Part shown: positions 36,232 through 45,855 of the stretch, one piece after another
Numbering within the stretch: position 1 is the stretch's first letter
Layout: the number at the start of each line of letters is the position of its first letter
Assembly: GCA_026645575.1 (NCBI GenBank)
Contig: JAPKMW010000005.1
Coordinates: 1 to 64,000 of the forward strand
Source of the DNA: Caldilineaceae bacterium
GTDB taxonomy: Bacteria > Chloroflexota > Anaerolineae > Caldilineales > Caldilineaceae
Direction of reading: 5' to 3'
DNA length: 64,000 nucleotides
The notes under the pieces: generated by a model
Databases searched by the model: none
Told to the model about the DNA's origin: nothing
The model's input: the letters and a program-made list of their open reading frames with translations, nothing else
Position numbers and translations under genes: made by a program

Positions 36232-37404
36232 ATGACTGAGAAGGCTGACTGTACCCAGGCCTGGTTTAAGGACAAGCGACCCTTTATCGAACATGAGGGG
36301 AAGATCTTGGAGACCAGGCTGGAACTAATGCAAGGCTTTATTACACCGATTCCACATTTTTTTGTGCGCAATGCCTCGCAAAGCGTCGCAATTGAAGCCG
36401 ACGACTGGCGACTGGTGATTGAAGGCGATGGCGTTGTCCAGCCCATTGCACTCACCTATGGCGCGATCCTCGCCCTGCCCATGCACACCTATTTTGCCTA
36501 TTTGGAATGCGCCGGCAATCACCGTACCATGTTTGAAGTGGTGCAGGGCAAACCGGCCAAAGGCAACCAATGGAAGACCGGCGGCGTCAGCAATGGCGAG
36601 TGGACCGGCGTCGCCCTGCGCGATGTGCTGCGGCTGGCTGGCATCCAACCCGATGCCAAAGATGTGTTGTTGATTGGCCTAGATGAAAAGTCACCCGAAG
36701 AGGGGTTTCGGCGGTCGATGCCGTTGGAACAAGCACTGCATCCTGACACGCTGCTGGCCTATGCGCTCAACGGCGAGGTGCTGCCGCGTGATCATGGCTT
36801 TCCGCTGCGGGCTGTGGTGCCGGGTTGGGTCGGCAGCAGTTGGATTAAATGGCTCGGACGCATTGTTGTTTCCAAAGAACGCTTCTGGGGACGCAACAAC
36901 ACAACCCAATATGTCCTGGTCGGTGATGACTATACGCCCGAAGGCGAAGCGCGCGGTCAGGTTGTGACGGTACAAACGATCAAGAGCGCTCTGGCTCTGC
37001 CCTGGCCGGCCTATTTTACCCCAGGGCAACAACGCATTCATGGCTATGCCCATTCGCCCCACGGCAAGATTGCCAAGGTCGAGTGGAGCGCCGATCACGG
37101 CCAAAGCTGGCAAACCGCCACGATCTTGGAGCCGCAACTGCAATACTCGTGGGCGCGCTTTGTCTTTCACTGGGAAGCCACGCTAGGCGAACACACCCTC
37201 ATGGTACGCGCCACCGATGTCGCCGGCAACACCCAACCCGACGAAGTACCGTACAATACCGAGGGCTATCTCTTCAACCAGCCCCTGCCCCATCCCGTCA
37301 CCGTTCTCACCGAACTACCCACGCCCAACCCGGCTCCTGCCTTTCCACCCCGTCCTGAAATGCAGGAGCCGTTGCCGGAGCCGGTGTGGGGGTGGCAGAT
37401 TTAG
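36232..37404 (+). CDS. sulfite-oxidase-fold molybdopterin enzyme
   Basis: A 390-residue protein with the oxidoreductase molybdopterin-binding domain (about 60-245). The Mo-coordinating Cys is C93 (LECAGNHR), and VPGWVGSSWIKWL is typical of the family. The C-terminal Mo-co dimerisation domain (about 255-360) is also present. No signal peptide, no heme domain. It could oxidise sulfite or a related substrate in the cytoplasm. GGAGG lies 6 nt before the ATG. Confidence 0.9.
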   Translation: MTEKADCTQAWFKDKRPFIEHEGKILETRLELMQGFITPIPHFFVRNASQSVAIEADDWRLVIEGDGVVQPIALTYGAILALPMHTYFAYLECAGNHRTMFEVVQGKPAKGNQWKTGGVSNGEWTGVALRDVLRLAGIQPDAKDVLLIGLDEKSPEEGFRRSMPLEQALHPDTLLAYALNGEVLPRDHGFPLRAVVPGWVGSSWIKWLGRIVVSKERFWGRNNTTQYVLVGDDYTPEGEARGQVVTVQTIKSALALPWPAYFTPGQQRIHGYAHSPHGKIAKVEWSADHGQSWQTATILEPQLQYSWARFVFHWEATLGEHTLMVRATDVAGNTQPDEVPYNTEGYLFNQPLPHPVTVLTELPTPNPAPAFPPRPEMQEPLPEPVWGWQI

Positions 37405-37408
37405 GGGG

Positions 37409-37486
37409 AGGTAGACAGGTAGACAGGGAAATAGGGAAACACGGCAACGAAACCGTCTACCTATTTCCCTGTCTACCTGTCTACCT
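37409..37486. repeat. 26-bp perfect inverted repeat of GTAGACAG words
   Basis: Arms 37409-37434 and 37461-37486 pair perfectly, loop 26 nt. Each arm is tandem GTAGACAG plus GGGAAATAG, so nearly all purine on one strand. It lies between convergent genes, and its arm words recur at 60756-60826. Confidence 0.8.
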
Positions 37487-37499
37487 ATTTCCCATCTAC

Positions 37500-39392
37500 C
37501 TACTGCACTTCGCTAATCCGTTCCGCTTCGTCAATATTATCAGCGGTGATCATCTTGGGGGTGATGAAGATGACGTCGCTTTCCGGTGTTGTGCCGTTGT
37601 TGATGAAGTCAAGCAGGGCGCGCAGGGAGGTGCGGGTCTGTTCACCGGGGAATTGTTCGACCGAGCCAAAGAGTGAACCATCCTGCACAGCCTTGATCGC
37701 TTCGGGCAGAGCGTCGTACCCGATGATCGGAATGTCGAGACCGGCGGCTTTGACCGCTTCAGCGGCGCCCAACGCCATGTCATCGTTGGCGGCGACAATG
37801 GCATCGGGGTTCGGCGTCGCGCCTAGACAGCTTTCGGTCACTTTCAAACCGTCGGCGCGGTTGAAGTTGCCGGTCTGCTGGCAAGGAATCTCAAAGTTGC
37901 CGGCGGGGTCGATGATGTTATGGAGACCTTGACCGCGGTCGATGGCCGGTGACGCACCGGGGGTGCCTTGCAGTTCAAAGATCACCCCACCGTCGGGGAA
38001 GAGTTCGAGCAACGCCTGCCCCTGTGCTTCACCGCCCAACACATTCTCTGCGCCCACGTGGGTCAACAAACCTTCGACCCCTTCGGCGCGGCGATCCACC
38101 GTCACCACCGGAATGCCGGCATCGACTACCGCTTGAATGACCTCAACCAACCCTTCGGTCGTGCGTGGGCTGACGATCAAGCCATCGTATTCGTTGACGA
38201 TGACCGATTCGAGGTCAGCAGCTTGCTTTTCGGTATTGTCCTGGCCGTCCAAGACAATGATCTCAACGCCTAACTTGGCGCCTTCGTCCTGCACCTGCTT
38301 GGCCATGTGGACAAAGAAGGGGAAGTTCAAGCCAGGGATCGAGAAGGCGATCCGGAGCGGATCGGCAGCGGCGGCGGGGGCGGCGACTTCAATGCCAGCC
38401 TCAGCGGCGCGTTCAGCTTCGCCCAGGTTGTCAGCGCTGATCATTTTGGGGGTGATGAAGATGACCTCTTGCGCCGGTTTTGTACCAGCGGTGATGAAAT
38501 CCATCAACGTGCGCAACGAAGTACGGGTCTGTTCACCGGGGAACTGTTCGACCGAACCGTAGAGCGAGCCATCCTGAATGGCCTTGATTGCTTCGGGCAG
38601 GGCATCGTAGGCAATGATCGGGATGTCGAGACCGGCGGCCTTGACGGCTTCGGCAGCGCCGAGCGCCATGTCATCATTGGCGGCGACAATGGCATCAGGG
38701 TTCGGCGTTGCGCCCAGACAGCTTTCGGTCACTTTCAAGCCATCAGCGCGATTGAAATTGCCCGTCTGCTGGCAGGGAATTTCAAAGTTGCCGGCGGGGT
38801 CAATGATGTTGTGCAAGCCCTGGCCGCGGTCGATGGCCGGGGAGGCGCCGGGTGTCCCTTGCAATTCAAAGATGGTCGCGCCATTGGGGAAGAGGGCAAG
38901 CAGCGCCTGCCCCTGCGCTTCACCACCCAACACATTCTCAGCGCCGACATGGGCCAGTAGACCAGTGACCCCTTCGGCGCGGCGATCTACCGTCACCACC
39001 GGAATGCCGGCATCGACAACGGCTTGAATGACCTCAACCAACCCTTCGGTGGTGCGCGGGCTGACAATCAACCCGTCCAACCCCTGAGCAATGACCGATT
39101 CGAGGTCGGCAGCCTGCTTTTCGGTGTTGTCCTGGCCGTCGAGGGTGATGATCTCAACGTTGCCCAATGCGGCCGCTTCGTCACGTACCTGCTTTTCCAT
39201 GTGGACAAAGAAGGGGAAGGCCAGGCCAGGGATCGAGAAGCCGATCTTGTAGACTTTGGCTTCCGCTGCGGCCGGTTCCGCCGGCGCCGCTTCTTCACTC
39301 GGCGCTGGGGCCGATCCGCCTGGACAGGCCGCTAACACCATCGCTAGCACAGCGAGGATGCTGAGGAGGGTAAATAACCGTGTTCTTCGCAT
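37500..39392 (-). CDS. tandem double-domain sugar-binding lipoprotein (RbsB-like x2)
   Basis: A 630-residue lipoprotein (LAAC lipobox at about 20-23, then an Ala/Pro/Glu linker). It contains two complete periplasmic-binding-protein-like I domains, about 47-335 and 348-630, joined by a short Ala-rich linker. The copies are highly similar: FSIPGL, VTVDRRAEGV, GTPGASPAIDRGQG and FPGEQTRTSLR occur in both. Usual RbsB-type receptors have one such domain. The DNA repeat period is 891 bp (297 codons). It precedes rbsC- and rbsA-like genes elsewhere on the same strand. AAGGAG precedes the ATG. Confidence 0.9.
   Translation of the reverse strand: MRRTRLFTLLSILAVLAMVLAACPGGSAPAPSEEAAPAEPAAAEAKVYKIGFSIPGLAFPFFVHMEKQVRDEAAALGNVEIITLDGQDNTEKQAADLESVIAQGLDGLIVSPRTTEGLVEVIQAVVDAGIPVVTVDRRAEGVTGLLAHVGAENVLGGEAQGQALLALFPNGATIFELQGTPGASPAIDRGQGLHNIIDPAGNFEIPCQQTGNFNRADGLKVTESCLGATPNPDAIVAANDDMALGAAEAVKAAGLDIPIIAYDALPEAIKAIQDGSLYGSVEQFPGEQTRTSLRTLMDFITAGTKPAQEVIFITPKMISADNLGEAERAAEAGIEVAAPAAAADPLRIAFSIPGLNFPFFVHMAKQVQDEGAKLGVEIIVLDGQDNTEKQAADLESVIVNEYDGLIVSPRTTEGLVEVIQAVVDAGIPVVTVDRRAEGVEGLLTHVGAENVLGGEAQGQALLELFPDGGVIFELQGTPGASPAIDRGQGLHNIIDPAGNFEIPCQQTGNFNRADGLKVTESCLGATPNPDAIVAANDDMALGAAEAVKAAGLDIPIIGYDALPEAIKAVQDGSLFGSVEQFPGEQTRTSLRALLDFINNGTTPESDVIFITPKMITADNIDEAERISEVQ
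37503..39270 (-). repeat. 891-bp tandem duplication within the receptor gene
   Basis: The two domain-coding halves align at a fixed offset of 891 bp (for example TCAAAGTTGC at 37891 and 38782). Many differences are synonymous and scattered, so the duplication is not a fresh assembly artefact, but the similarity is still high. Confidence 0.8.
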
Positions 39393-39422
39393 ACAAATGG
39401 TCTCCTTTGGTTATGAAATGAG

Positions 39423-39499
39423 TAGGGGCGCGGATTTGGGGCTGCGCGGATCATTCACTGGTCCTGTAACCATCCGCGTTGCCGCAATTTGCGCCCCTA
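39423..39499. repeat. imperfect long hairpin upstream of the receptor gene
   Basis: Outer arms 39423-39431 and 39491-39499 (TAGGGGCGC) pair perfectly. Inner CGCGGA/TCCGCG pairs at 39445-39450 and 39473-39478 extend it. It separates the Nudix gene from the receptor gene. Confidence 0.6.
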
Positions 39500-39507
39500 G
39501 ATTTACA

Positions 39508-40011
39508 TCAAGCCGACCTTCGGCGCCAACGATTGAGTAAATTGCGGATTGGCACGCCAATCCAGATACTGATGGCTTGCCACCTGGGCAGCAATTGTGT
39601 CCGTTTCACCGGCAGATCCGTGGCAAAGCGGGCATCAGTAATGATCTCCCGTGCAAACGACAAGGTACGCTTGGGCAGCTGATCGACCGGAAACCATACC
39701 ACTGCCACCGACTCCCAGCTATGTTGACTGCTATCGCCACCTACCACATGACCCACATAGGCGTGGATCACCGAGCCGCCATTTGGTAGTTGGGGACGCC
39801 AGTATTCACCCAGGTAGTGGTCAATGGCGACGGTAAAGCCGGTCTCTTCCAATGCTTCCCGTTGTGCTGCTGCTGCCGCGGTTTCGCCCGGTTCTATCCT
39901 GCCGCCGGGAACAGTCCACACGCGGAAGTCTTCGCGCTTAATCAACAATGTTTGGCTGTGATCAGTGTTGAAGATCACAACCTGCGCACCACGCGTCGGC
40001 ATACCGGGCAT
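39508..40011 (-). CDS. Nudix hydrolase
   Basis: A 167-residue Nudix protein with the full box GGRIEPGETAAAAAQREALEETGF (given here as GX5EX7REUXEEXGU, about residues 36-58). The C-terminal ~30 residues are basic with a hydrophobic stretch. Substrate (a nucleoside diphosphate derivative) unknown. It lies between the rbsC-like gene and the receptor on the same strand and may be an inserted cargo gene in that transport locus. Confidence 0.88.
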   Translation of the reverse strand: MPGMPTRGAQVVIFNTDHSQTLLIKREDFRVWTVPGGRIEPGETAAAAAQREALEETGFTVAIDHYLGEYWRPQLPNGGSVIHAYVGHVVGGDSSQHSWESVAVVWFPVDQLPKRTLSFAREIITDARFATDLPVKRTQLLPRWQAISIWIGVPIRNLLNRWRRRSA

Positions 40012-40192
40012 TACCCTTTCAAAAGTGTTTACGAATTTTTCCTAAAGCGTTCACAAGAATTTAATGATCCGTTCGCTCGGATGGAATCCGCTGCTGACAG
40101 CGAGAAGCCGCCTCAGCGGCTGGATAGTTATTTTGTTGAATACGCCTAAAGCGATTCGCTAATCCTTCTGATTCGCGGTGATATGGGTCACT

Positions 40193-41218
<1,026 letters not shown>

Positions 41219-41253
41219 AATGTTACTTCCTATCGTAGTAGGTGCTGGCCGAA

Positions 41254-41331
41254 ACACTACAGCGGATGTGGACGGAAACGGATGTTTGACGCCTACCATA
41301 AATCCGCTGCTACCTACATCCGTTGTAGTGT
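41254..41331. repeat. 16-bp hairpin overlapping the end of the rbsA-like gene
   Basis: Arms 41254-41269 and 41316-41331 pair with one G-U; loop 46 nt with further internal pairing. The downstream arm contains the last codons of the rbsA-like frame (stop at 41314-41316), so the hairpin has altered or supplies that protein's C-terminus. It sits inside the rbsA-rbsC operon. Confidence 0.7.
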
Positions 41332-42927
41332 CCCCGCGTTCTCCAGCACCGCCGCCGGGCGCTGTGTACAGTAGTGCATCAAGCTTTCCAGCGATGCCTC
41401 GGCCCGACCCAGCACGCCCGTCACTCGGCCTTCGCAGATGCAGACCATGCAGTCGCACATGGCGAGCAGTTCGGGAAATTCGGAGGAGATCATGATGATG
41501 CTGACGCCGCTGCTTGCCAGTTGTTGCATGAGATCATAGATTTCCGACTTGGCGCCGACATCGATGCCGCGCGTTGGTTCGTCCAGAATCAGGATTTTGG
41601 GGTGCAACATCAGCCATTTGGCAATGACAACCTTCTGCTGGTTGCCGCCGCTCAGGTTGACCACCTGGCGGTCAATGCCGGGCGTGCGAATCTGAAAGCG
41701 CTGCACATACTCTGCCACCTGTCGCGCCTCAGCAGCCAGCCGGACAAAGCCCAGGTTGGTAAAGCTTGCTAGGTTCGCCAACGTCATGTTGTGACGCACC
41801 GCCAGCCCCAGGATCAACCCTTGTCCTTTGCGATCTTCCGGCACCAGACCAATGCCCAGGCGAATGGCATCGAGCGGCGACCGAATCTGCGCTGGTCGCC
41901 CTTCGATCAAAATCTCGCCACTGTCCCGCGGATCGGCGCCAAAGATGGTGCGCACCAACTCTGTGCGACCGGCGCCCACCAACCCGGCCAATCCCAAAAT
42001 CTCACCCCGGCGCAGGTCAAAGCTCACATTGCGCAAAACTTCAGCATTAGGGTTTTGCGCGTTGCCGTGACGGGAAAGATTGCGCACGGTCAGCACTGGT
42101 GTTTGTTGATCGGCGGCCTGTGTGGTTGCAGTGGTTGGCGTGGCCTCTTTGTGAAAAAAGGTCTCCAGCGAACGACCAACCATCATGCGGATCAGGTCGT
42201 CTTTGCTAGTATTTTCGACAGCCACGTCGCCCACATGTTTGCCATCGCGCAGCACTGTCACCCGATCACAGATTTGTAGCACTTCTTCCAGGCGGTGGGA
42301 AATAAAGATGATGCCGATGCCATTCTGCTTCATCTCGTCGATCAACTGGAAGAGGGTCGTCACCTCAGCTTCACTCAGCGACGAGGTCGGCTCATCCATG
42401 ATAATCACTTTGACCTGGCGCGAAATGGTCTTGGCAATCTCCACCATCTGCTGTTCGGCTACGGAGAGGTTACGCACAATGGCGGTGGGTGAAAGAGCCA
42501 ACTTGAGATGATCGAGAAGTTCCTGCGTCTGCTGTTGCAAGCGGCGGCGATTAAAGAAGAAACGCGGCCCCGGTTCGCGCCCAACAAAGATATTCTCCAT
42601 CACCGTCAAGTTGGGCATCAGGTTGAGTTCTTGATAGATAATGGCAATGCCCAGTTCTTGTGCGTGATGCGGATTCTGGATCTGGACGGGGCGCCCTTCA
42701 AAGTAAATTTCGCCCTGATCGATGCTGTAAACGCCAGAGAGGATCTTCATCAAGGTCGATTTGCCGGCGCCATTTTGACCAATCAACCCCAGCACTTCGC
42801 CGGAATGCACCTGCAAGCTGACATTGTCCAGCGCCTGGACGCCCGGAAAGGCTTTGTGGACCTGCTGCATCCACAACAGCGCGCCTTGTGCTGATCGTGT
42901 TTCGCCGGATTGCCCATTGCTCTGCAT
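41314..42927 (-). CDS. ribose-type ABC transporter ATPase (RbsA-like)
   Basis: A 537-residue double ATPase. The first domain has Walker A GQNGAGKST (about 50-58), signature LSVAEQQM and Walker B VIIMDEPTSSL. The second domain has a degenerate Walker A (GLVGAGRTE) and LSGGNQQK signature with LILDEPTRG, as in RbsA/MglA. The last ~15 residues come from the junction hairpin. First gene after the promoter at 42993-43021; rbsC-like follows. Confidence 0.93.
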   Translation of the reverse strand: MQSNGQSGETRSAQGALLWMQQVHKAFPGVQALDNVSLQVHSGEVLGLIGQNGAGKSTLMKILSGVYSIDQGEIYFEGRPVQIQNPHHAQELGIAIIYQELNLMPNLTVMENIFVGREPGPRFFFNRRRLQQQTQELLDHLKLALSPTAIVRNLSVAEQQMVEIAKTISRQVKVIIMDEPTSSLSEAEVTTLFQLIDEMKQNGIGIIFISHRLEEVLQICDRVTVLRDGKHVGDVAVENTSKDDLIRMMVGRSLETFFHKEATPTTATTQAADQQTPVLTVRNLSRHGNAQNPNAEVLRNVSFDLRRGEILGLAGLVGAGRTELVRTIFGADPRDSGEILIEGRPAQIRSPLDAIRLGIGLVPEDRKGQGLILGLAVRHNMTLANLASFTNLGFVRLAAEARQVAEYVQRFQIRTPGIDRQVVNLSGGNQQKVVIAKWLMLHPKILILDEPTRGIDVGAKSEIYDLMQQLASSGVSIIMISSEFPELLAMCDCMVCICEGRVTGVLGRAEASLESLMHYCTQRPAAVLENAGTLQRM

Positions 42928-42992
42928 CAGGATCGCCCAGTTTCGCTCTTTTGCGTATGATTCAAGGGAGTGGTATTGCTGAAGTTATTGCA

Positions 42993-43021
42993 AGTATAGC
43001 GCGGTTAATGTTGTTTGTCAA
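42993..43021 (-). promoter_or_regulatory. sigma-70 promoter of the rbsA-rbsC operon
   Basis: On the minus strand TTGACA (43016-43021) and TATACT (42993-42998) are separated by exactly 17 nt. The start would be near 42986, about 60 nt before the rbsA-like ATG. Confidence 0.75.
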
Positions 43022-43038
43022 AGCTGGTGCGGGGGGAT

Positions 43039-43103
43039 AGACGCGGATTTAGACAACACAGATTTAGCAGCAACAAAAATTTGTGTTGTCTAAATCCGCG
43101 TCT
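43039..43103. repeat. 27-bp inverted repeat with ACGCGGATT words
   Basis: Arms 43039-43065 and 43077-43103 pair over 27 bp with one mismatch; loop 11 nt. It is immediately followed on the minus strand side by the permease stub's stop codon. The ACGCGGATT word recurs at 43255-43327. Confidence 0.8.
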
Positions 43104-43104
43104 G

Positions 43105-43215
43105 TCACCCTTTCACCCCGGTCATCACCACGCCCCCGATCATCAAGCGCTGCGCCAAAAAAGAAGGCAACCAAGGCAGGAATGACCATCCAGAAGGACA
43201 GTTCGTTAACAGAAC
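43105..43215 (-). pseudogene. C-terminal stub of a MalG-type permease
   Basis: Reading leftwards, about 16 codons (AQRLMIGGVVMTGVKG, then stop at 43105-43107) match the conserved end of sugar permeases. The preceding residues (LSFWMVIPALVAFF) continue the homology in another frame, with the shift at a run of six T on the coding strand. Everything upstream is missing. It lies just after an intact sugar-binding lipoprotein gene, so it is probably the last trace of that receptor's permease genes. Confidence 0.65.
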
Positions 43216-43254
43216 ACTAGCAGGCTGTCGGATAGAAGATCGAAAAGCCTTTTG

Positions 43255-43327
43255 GGACGCGGATTCACGTGGAACTACGCGGATATCTCTTGACGCATAG
43301 TGTAAAAATCCGCGTAATTCCGCGTCC
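43255..43327. repeat. long imperfect hairpin with duplicated ACGCGGAT arm
   Basis: 43317-43327 pairs with 43255-43265, and 43308-43316 pairs with 43276-43284, with a 10-nt insertion in the left arm. A run of six T follows at about 43331 on the plus strand. It lies between the permease stub and the receptor gene. Confidence 0.65.
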
Positions 43328-43368
43328 TACTTTTTTCTCCGGCAAGCTGCTAGGGTCCCACGCCTCGA

Positions 43369-44793
43369 CTAACCACCAATCTGGTCGATCCCATCCTGGA
43401 TCGCCACATTCGTCTCATCTTCTAGCTTTTGGAGCAATTCATCAAAGCTCATTTCACCCTTAAGCGCCTGTTCGTAGAATTGGAGGAAGAGTGCAGCGAC
43501 CACCCCCGGCTCGCCGCCTTGCAGATAGGGGTTGAAGCGGACAGCGGTGTCGGCGAATTCCATCTCTTTTTCCAGCACGCCCCAGACTTGGGAGCGATAG
43601 GTGCCTTCTTTCGGGATCTTGTCATACATCGACTTGAGCGCCGGCACACCCCAACCACTGGCGGCGCGATTGTCGGCAGGTTCGCGGGCGTTATACCATT
43701 CAAAGACCTTGTAGGACTCATCCGGGTATTTGGTGGCGCCGGTAACAATCGAGGCCGTGGCCGTAATCGTCGGGCCGCGCTTTTTGCCCTTCCAGGTAGG
43801 GGAAGGCAACATGACTAGCCGCCCTTCATCGATCTTGGGCTTGATGGCGTCGTTGGCCCAGAGCGGAATGCCGCCGCTAAACCAGAAACCATATTGCACA
43901 ATCGCCAACTCACCATTGGCAAAATCCTGTCCCGGCCAGGCCGGGCTGGGGCTGATCGGGCTGGCGCTAAATTTGGCTTCGGCCAGCTTGTAGTGATATT
44001 CGACCGCTTCGCGGGCCAGCGGGTTTTGCACCAGATCGATCTTGGTGAAATCTTCAGTAAAGAGCGAACTGTCCAGGCTCTCCAACCAGACCATCCAGAA
44101 GCGTTCGACCCAGGGCATATTGGTGTCAAAGCCGCGCATAGCGACCCGATCGCCATCAAACTTGGTCAGTTTTTCGGCATAGGCGGCAATATCGACATAA
44201 TCCATTGGCTCATCAAAGCTGGGGACGGCCAACCCCGCCTCTTCAATCGCATCCAGGTTAGCCCAAATGGTCATGTCGGGCGACCAGTCCTTGACCATGC
44301 CGTAGACATCGCCGTCGCCGATTTCCAATGCGCCGCCGCTAGAGCGGTAGTAGTTGTTGGCAGCCGCCAGGTCGTCGGTCTTGATTACGTCGCTGACATC
44401 AACATAGGATTGCAGATTCAGCGGAATCTTGCGCGCCAACAAGAGTGGGAACTGCGGCGCTTGCAGACGGAAGAGATCGGGCGGCGTGCCGGCGGCCAGG
44501 GCAGCAAAATATTTGGTGGCGTCCGGCTCTTCACGGGTGATCTTGATGCCGGGGTTGGCTTCTTGGAATTGCTTGATTTCGGCTTCGGTCAACTCGGCGT
44601 CATACATCTGATAGGTGACGGTTACACCCTCACCGGCGGGGGCTGCGGCTGCACCACTGCCCGCCTCAGCGGCTGGTTGTTCGGCGGTGGGCGCAGTACA
44701 GGCAACCAACACACTGGTTGCGGCGGTGATCCCAGCCAGACGCAAAAAGGCGCGACGACTGAGATAACTCCGTTGTTTTGTTTCATCCTGCAT
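43369..44793 (-). CDS. orphan sugar ABC substrate-binding lipoprotein (Tat type)
   Basis: A 474-residue SBP_bac_1 receptor with a twin-arginine signal (SRRAFLRLAG) ending in a LVAC lipobox. The mature fold starts with VTVTYQMYDAELTEAEI. GGGAGG precedes ATG 44793. No permease or ATPase follows, only a permease stub at 43105-43215, so it may be a stranded receptor or may serve another transporter. It has its own strong promoter and still looks intact. Confidence 0.9.
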   Translation of the reverse strand: MQDETKQRSYLSRRAFLRLAGITAATSVLVACTAPTAEQPAAEAGSGAAAAPAGEGVTVTYQMYDAELTEAEIKQFQEANPGIKITREEPDATKYFAALAAGTPPDLFRLQAPQFPLLLARKIPLNLQSYVDVSDVIKTDDLAAANNYYRSSGGALEIGDGDVYGMVKDWSPDMTIWANLDAIEEAGLAVPSFDEPMDYVDIAAYAEKLTKFDGDRVAMRGFDTNMPWVERFWMVWLESLDSSLFTEDFTKIDLVQNPLAREAVEYHYKLAEAKFSASPISPSPAWPGQDFANGELAIVQYGFWFSGGIPLWANDAIKPKIDEGRLVMLPSPTWKGKKRGPTITATASIVTGATKYPDESYKVFEWYNAREPADNRAASGWGVPALKSMYDKIPKEGTYRSQVWGVLEKEMEFADTAVRFNPYLQGGEPGVVAALFLQFYEQALKGEMSFDELLQKLEDETNVAIQDGIDQIGG

Positions 44794-44888
44794 AAAGTCC
44801 TCCCTTGGCGTAAACGAAAGCGGGATTGGTGAAAATAGGCTAACAAGTATTGACAAAGGGAAAGGGGCAAGCGTTGATTCCGGTAAGG

Positions 44889-44917
44889 ATCATACCATTG
44901 TGCGCTAATTCCGTCAA
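44889..44917 (-). promoter_or_regulatory. sigma-70 promoter of the orphan receptor gene
   Basis: Minus strand TTGACG (44912-44917) and TATGAT (44889-44894) with a 17-nt spacer. Leader about 90 nt. Confidence 0.7.
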
Positions 44918-44944
44918 TGGCCGAAAAAGGATGGCCGGCAACGG

Positions 44945-44981
44945 AAAAGAGACCGGCGCTTGCGAAGCGCCGGTCTCTTTT
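44945..44981 (-). terminator. intrinsic terminator of the ssu operon
   Basis: A 17-bp stem (44945-44961 with 44965-44981) with a 3-nt loop lies 10 bp after the ssuC stop. On the minus strand the distal arm ends in TCTTTT. Its compact form contrasts with the long-loop hairpins elsewhere. Confidence 0.8.
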
Positions 44982-44991
44982 ACATCACACC

Positions 44992-45843
44992 TTAGTTGCC
45001 CTTAAAGGCATCCTGCCAGCGCAACAGCCGCCGTTCGAGCCGTTGCAAGAGCCAGTCGCTCGTCTTGCCCAGTAGCGCCAGCAACACAATGCTGAGGACA
45101 ATGATGTCGGAGCGACCGGTATTCTGGCTGTCGATGAGTAGGAAACCCAGCCCACGCGACGCCGCAATCAACTCGGCCGCCACCAGAAAGAGCCAGCCTT
45201 GCGCCAGCCCGATGCGCAAGCCGGTGCTGAGAGAGGGTAGCGCCGCTGGCAGCAAAATGTGGTGGACCATTTCATAGGTGCGCAAGCCATAGGCGCGCCC
45301 GACCTCGATCAGCTTGCGGTCGATGCCCCGAATCCCCGCCACCAAATTGGTGTAGACCGGAAAGAACGCGCCAATCGCCACCAACGTGATCTTCGGCTCT
45401 TCGTCGATCCCCATCCACAAAATCAGCAGCGGCACCCAAGCCAGCGACGGCACCGCCCGAATCGCTTGCAAGGTGGGGGCGACAAAACTCTCCACATTGC
45501 GCGAGAGGCCAACTGCCAGCCCCAAGAGCAGGGCCACAATTGATCCCACGGCAAAGCCCTGGAGGACGCGCCAGAGGCTGGCCCCGATATGAATGTGCAA
45601 CTCGTTGCGGTTGATCATCTCGCGCGCCGCACTCAGCACATCCAGCGGTGCGGGCAACTGACTCCGCTCAAAGATGCCGACAGTCACCACATACTGCCAC
45701 AAGAGCAGCAAGAGCAGCGGCAAGACCCACGGACGCCAGCCGCCGGCCTGCCACTTGGGCGTTTGGGGTAGGGGGATACGCGGTGGGACAACTGTTTGGC
45801 TCATAGGCGCTTGTACCAATGGCTCGTTGATTTCCATTTCCAT
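44992..45843 (-). CDS. ssuC: sulfonate-type ABC transporter permease
   Basis: A 283-residue BPD_transp_1 permease of the SsuC/TauC type with about six helices and a loop (IEVGRAYGLRTYEMVHHILLPAALPS region) that contacts the ATPase. It follows the binding-protein gene by 12 bp and is the last gene of ssuB-ssuA-ssuC. Nitrate, taurine and pyrimidine precursors are transported by relatives, but the Cys-rich leader peptide favours a sulfur substrate. Confidence 0.88.
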   Translation of the reverse strand: MEMEINEPLVQAPMSQTVVPPRIPLPQTPKWQAGGWRPWVLPLLLLLLWQYVVTVGIFERSQLPAPLDVLSAAREMINRNELHIHIGASLWRVLQGFAVGSIVALLLGLAVGLSRNVESFVAPTLQAIRAVPSLAWVPLLILWMGIDEEPKITLVAIGAFFPVYTNLVAGIRGIDRKLIEVGRAYGLRTYEMVHHILLPAALPSLSTGLRIGLAQGWLFLVAAELIAASRGLGFLLIDSQNTGRSDIIVLSIVLLALLGKTSDWLLQRLERRLLRWQDAFKGN

Positions 45844-45855
45844 CTTTACCTGCGG

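Noticed and set aside
37500..39392. Receptor duplication as an assembly collapse or artefact
   Set aside because: The two copies differ at many scattered, largely synonymous sites and at the linker, which an assembly error would not create. Long reads would still be worth having.
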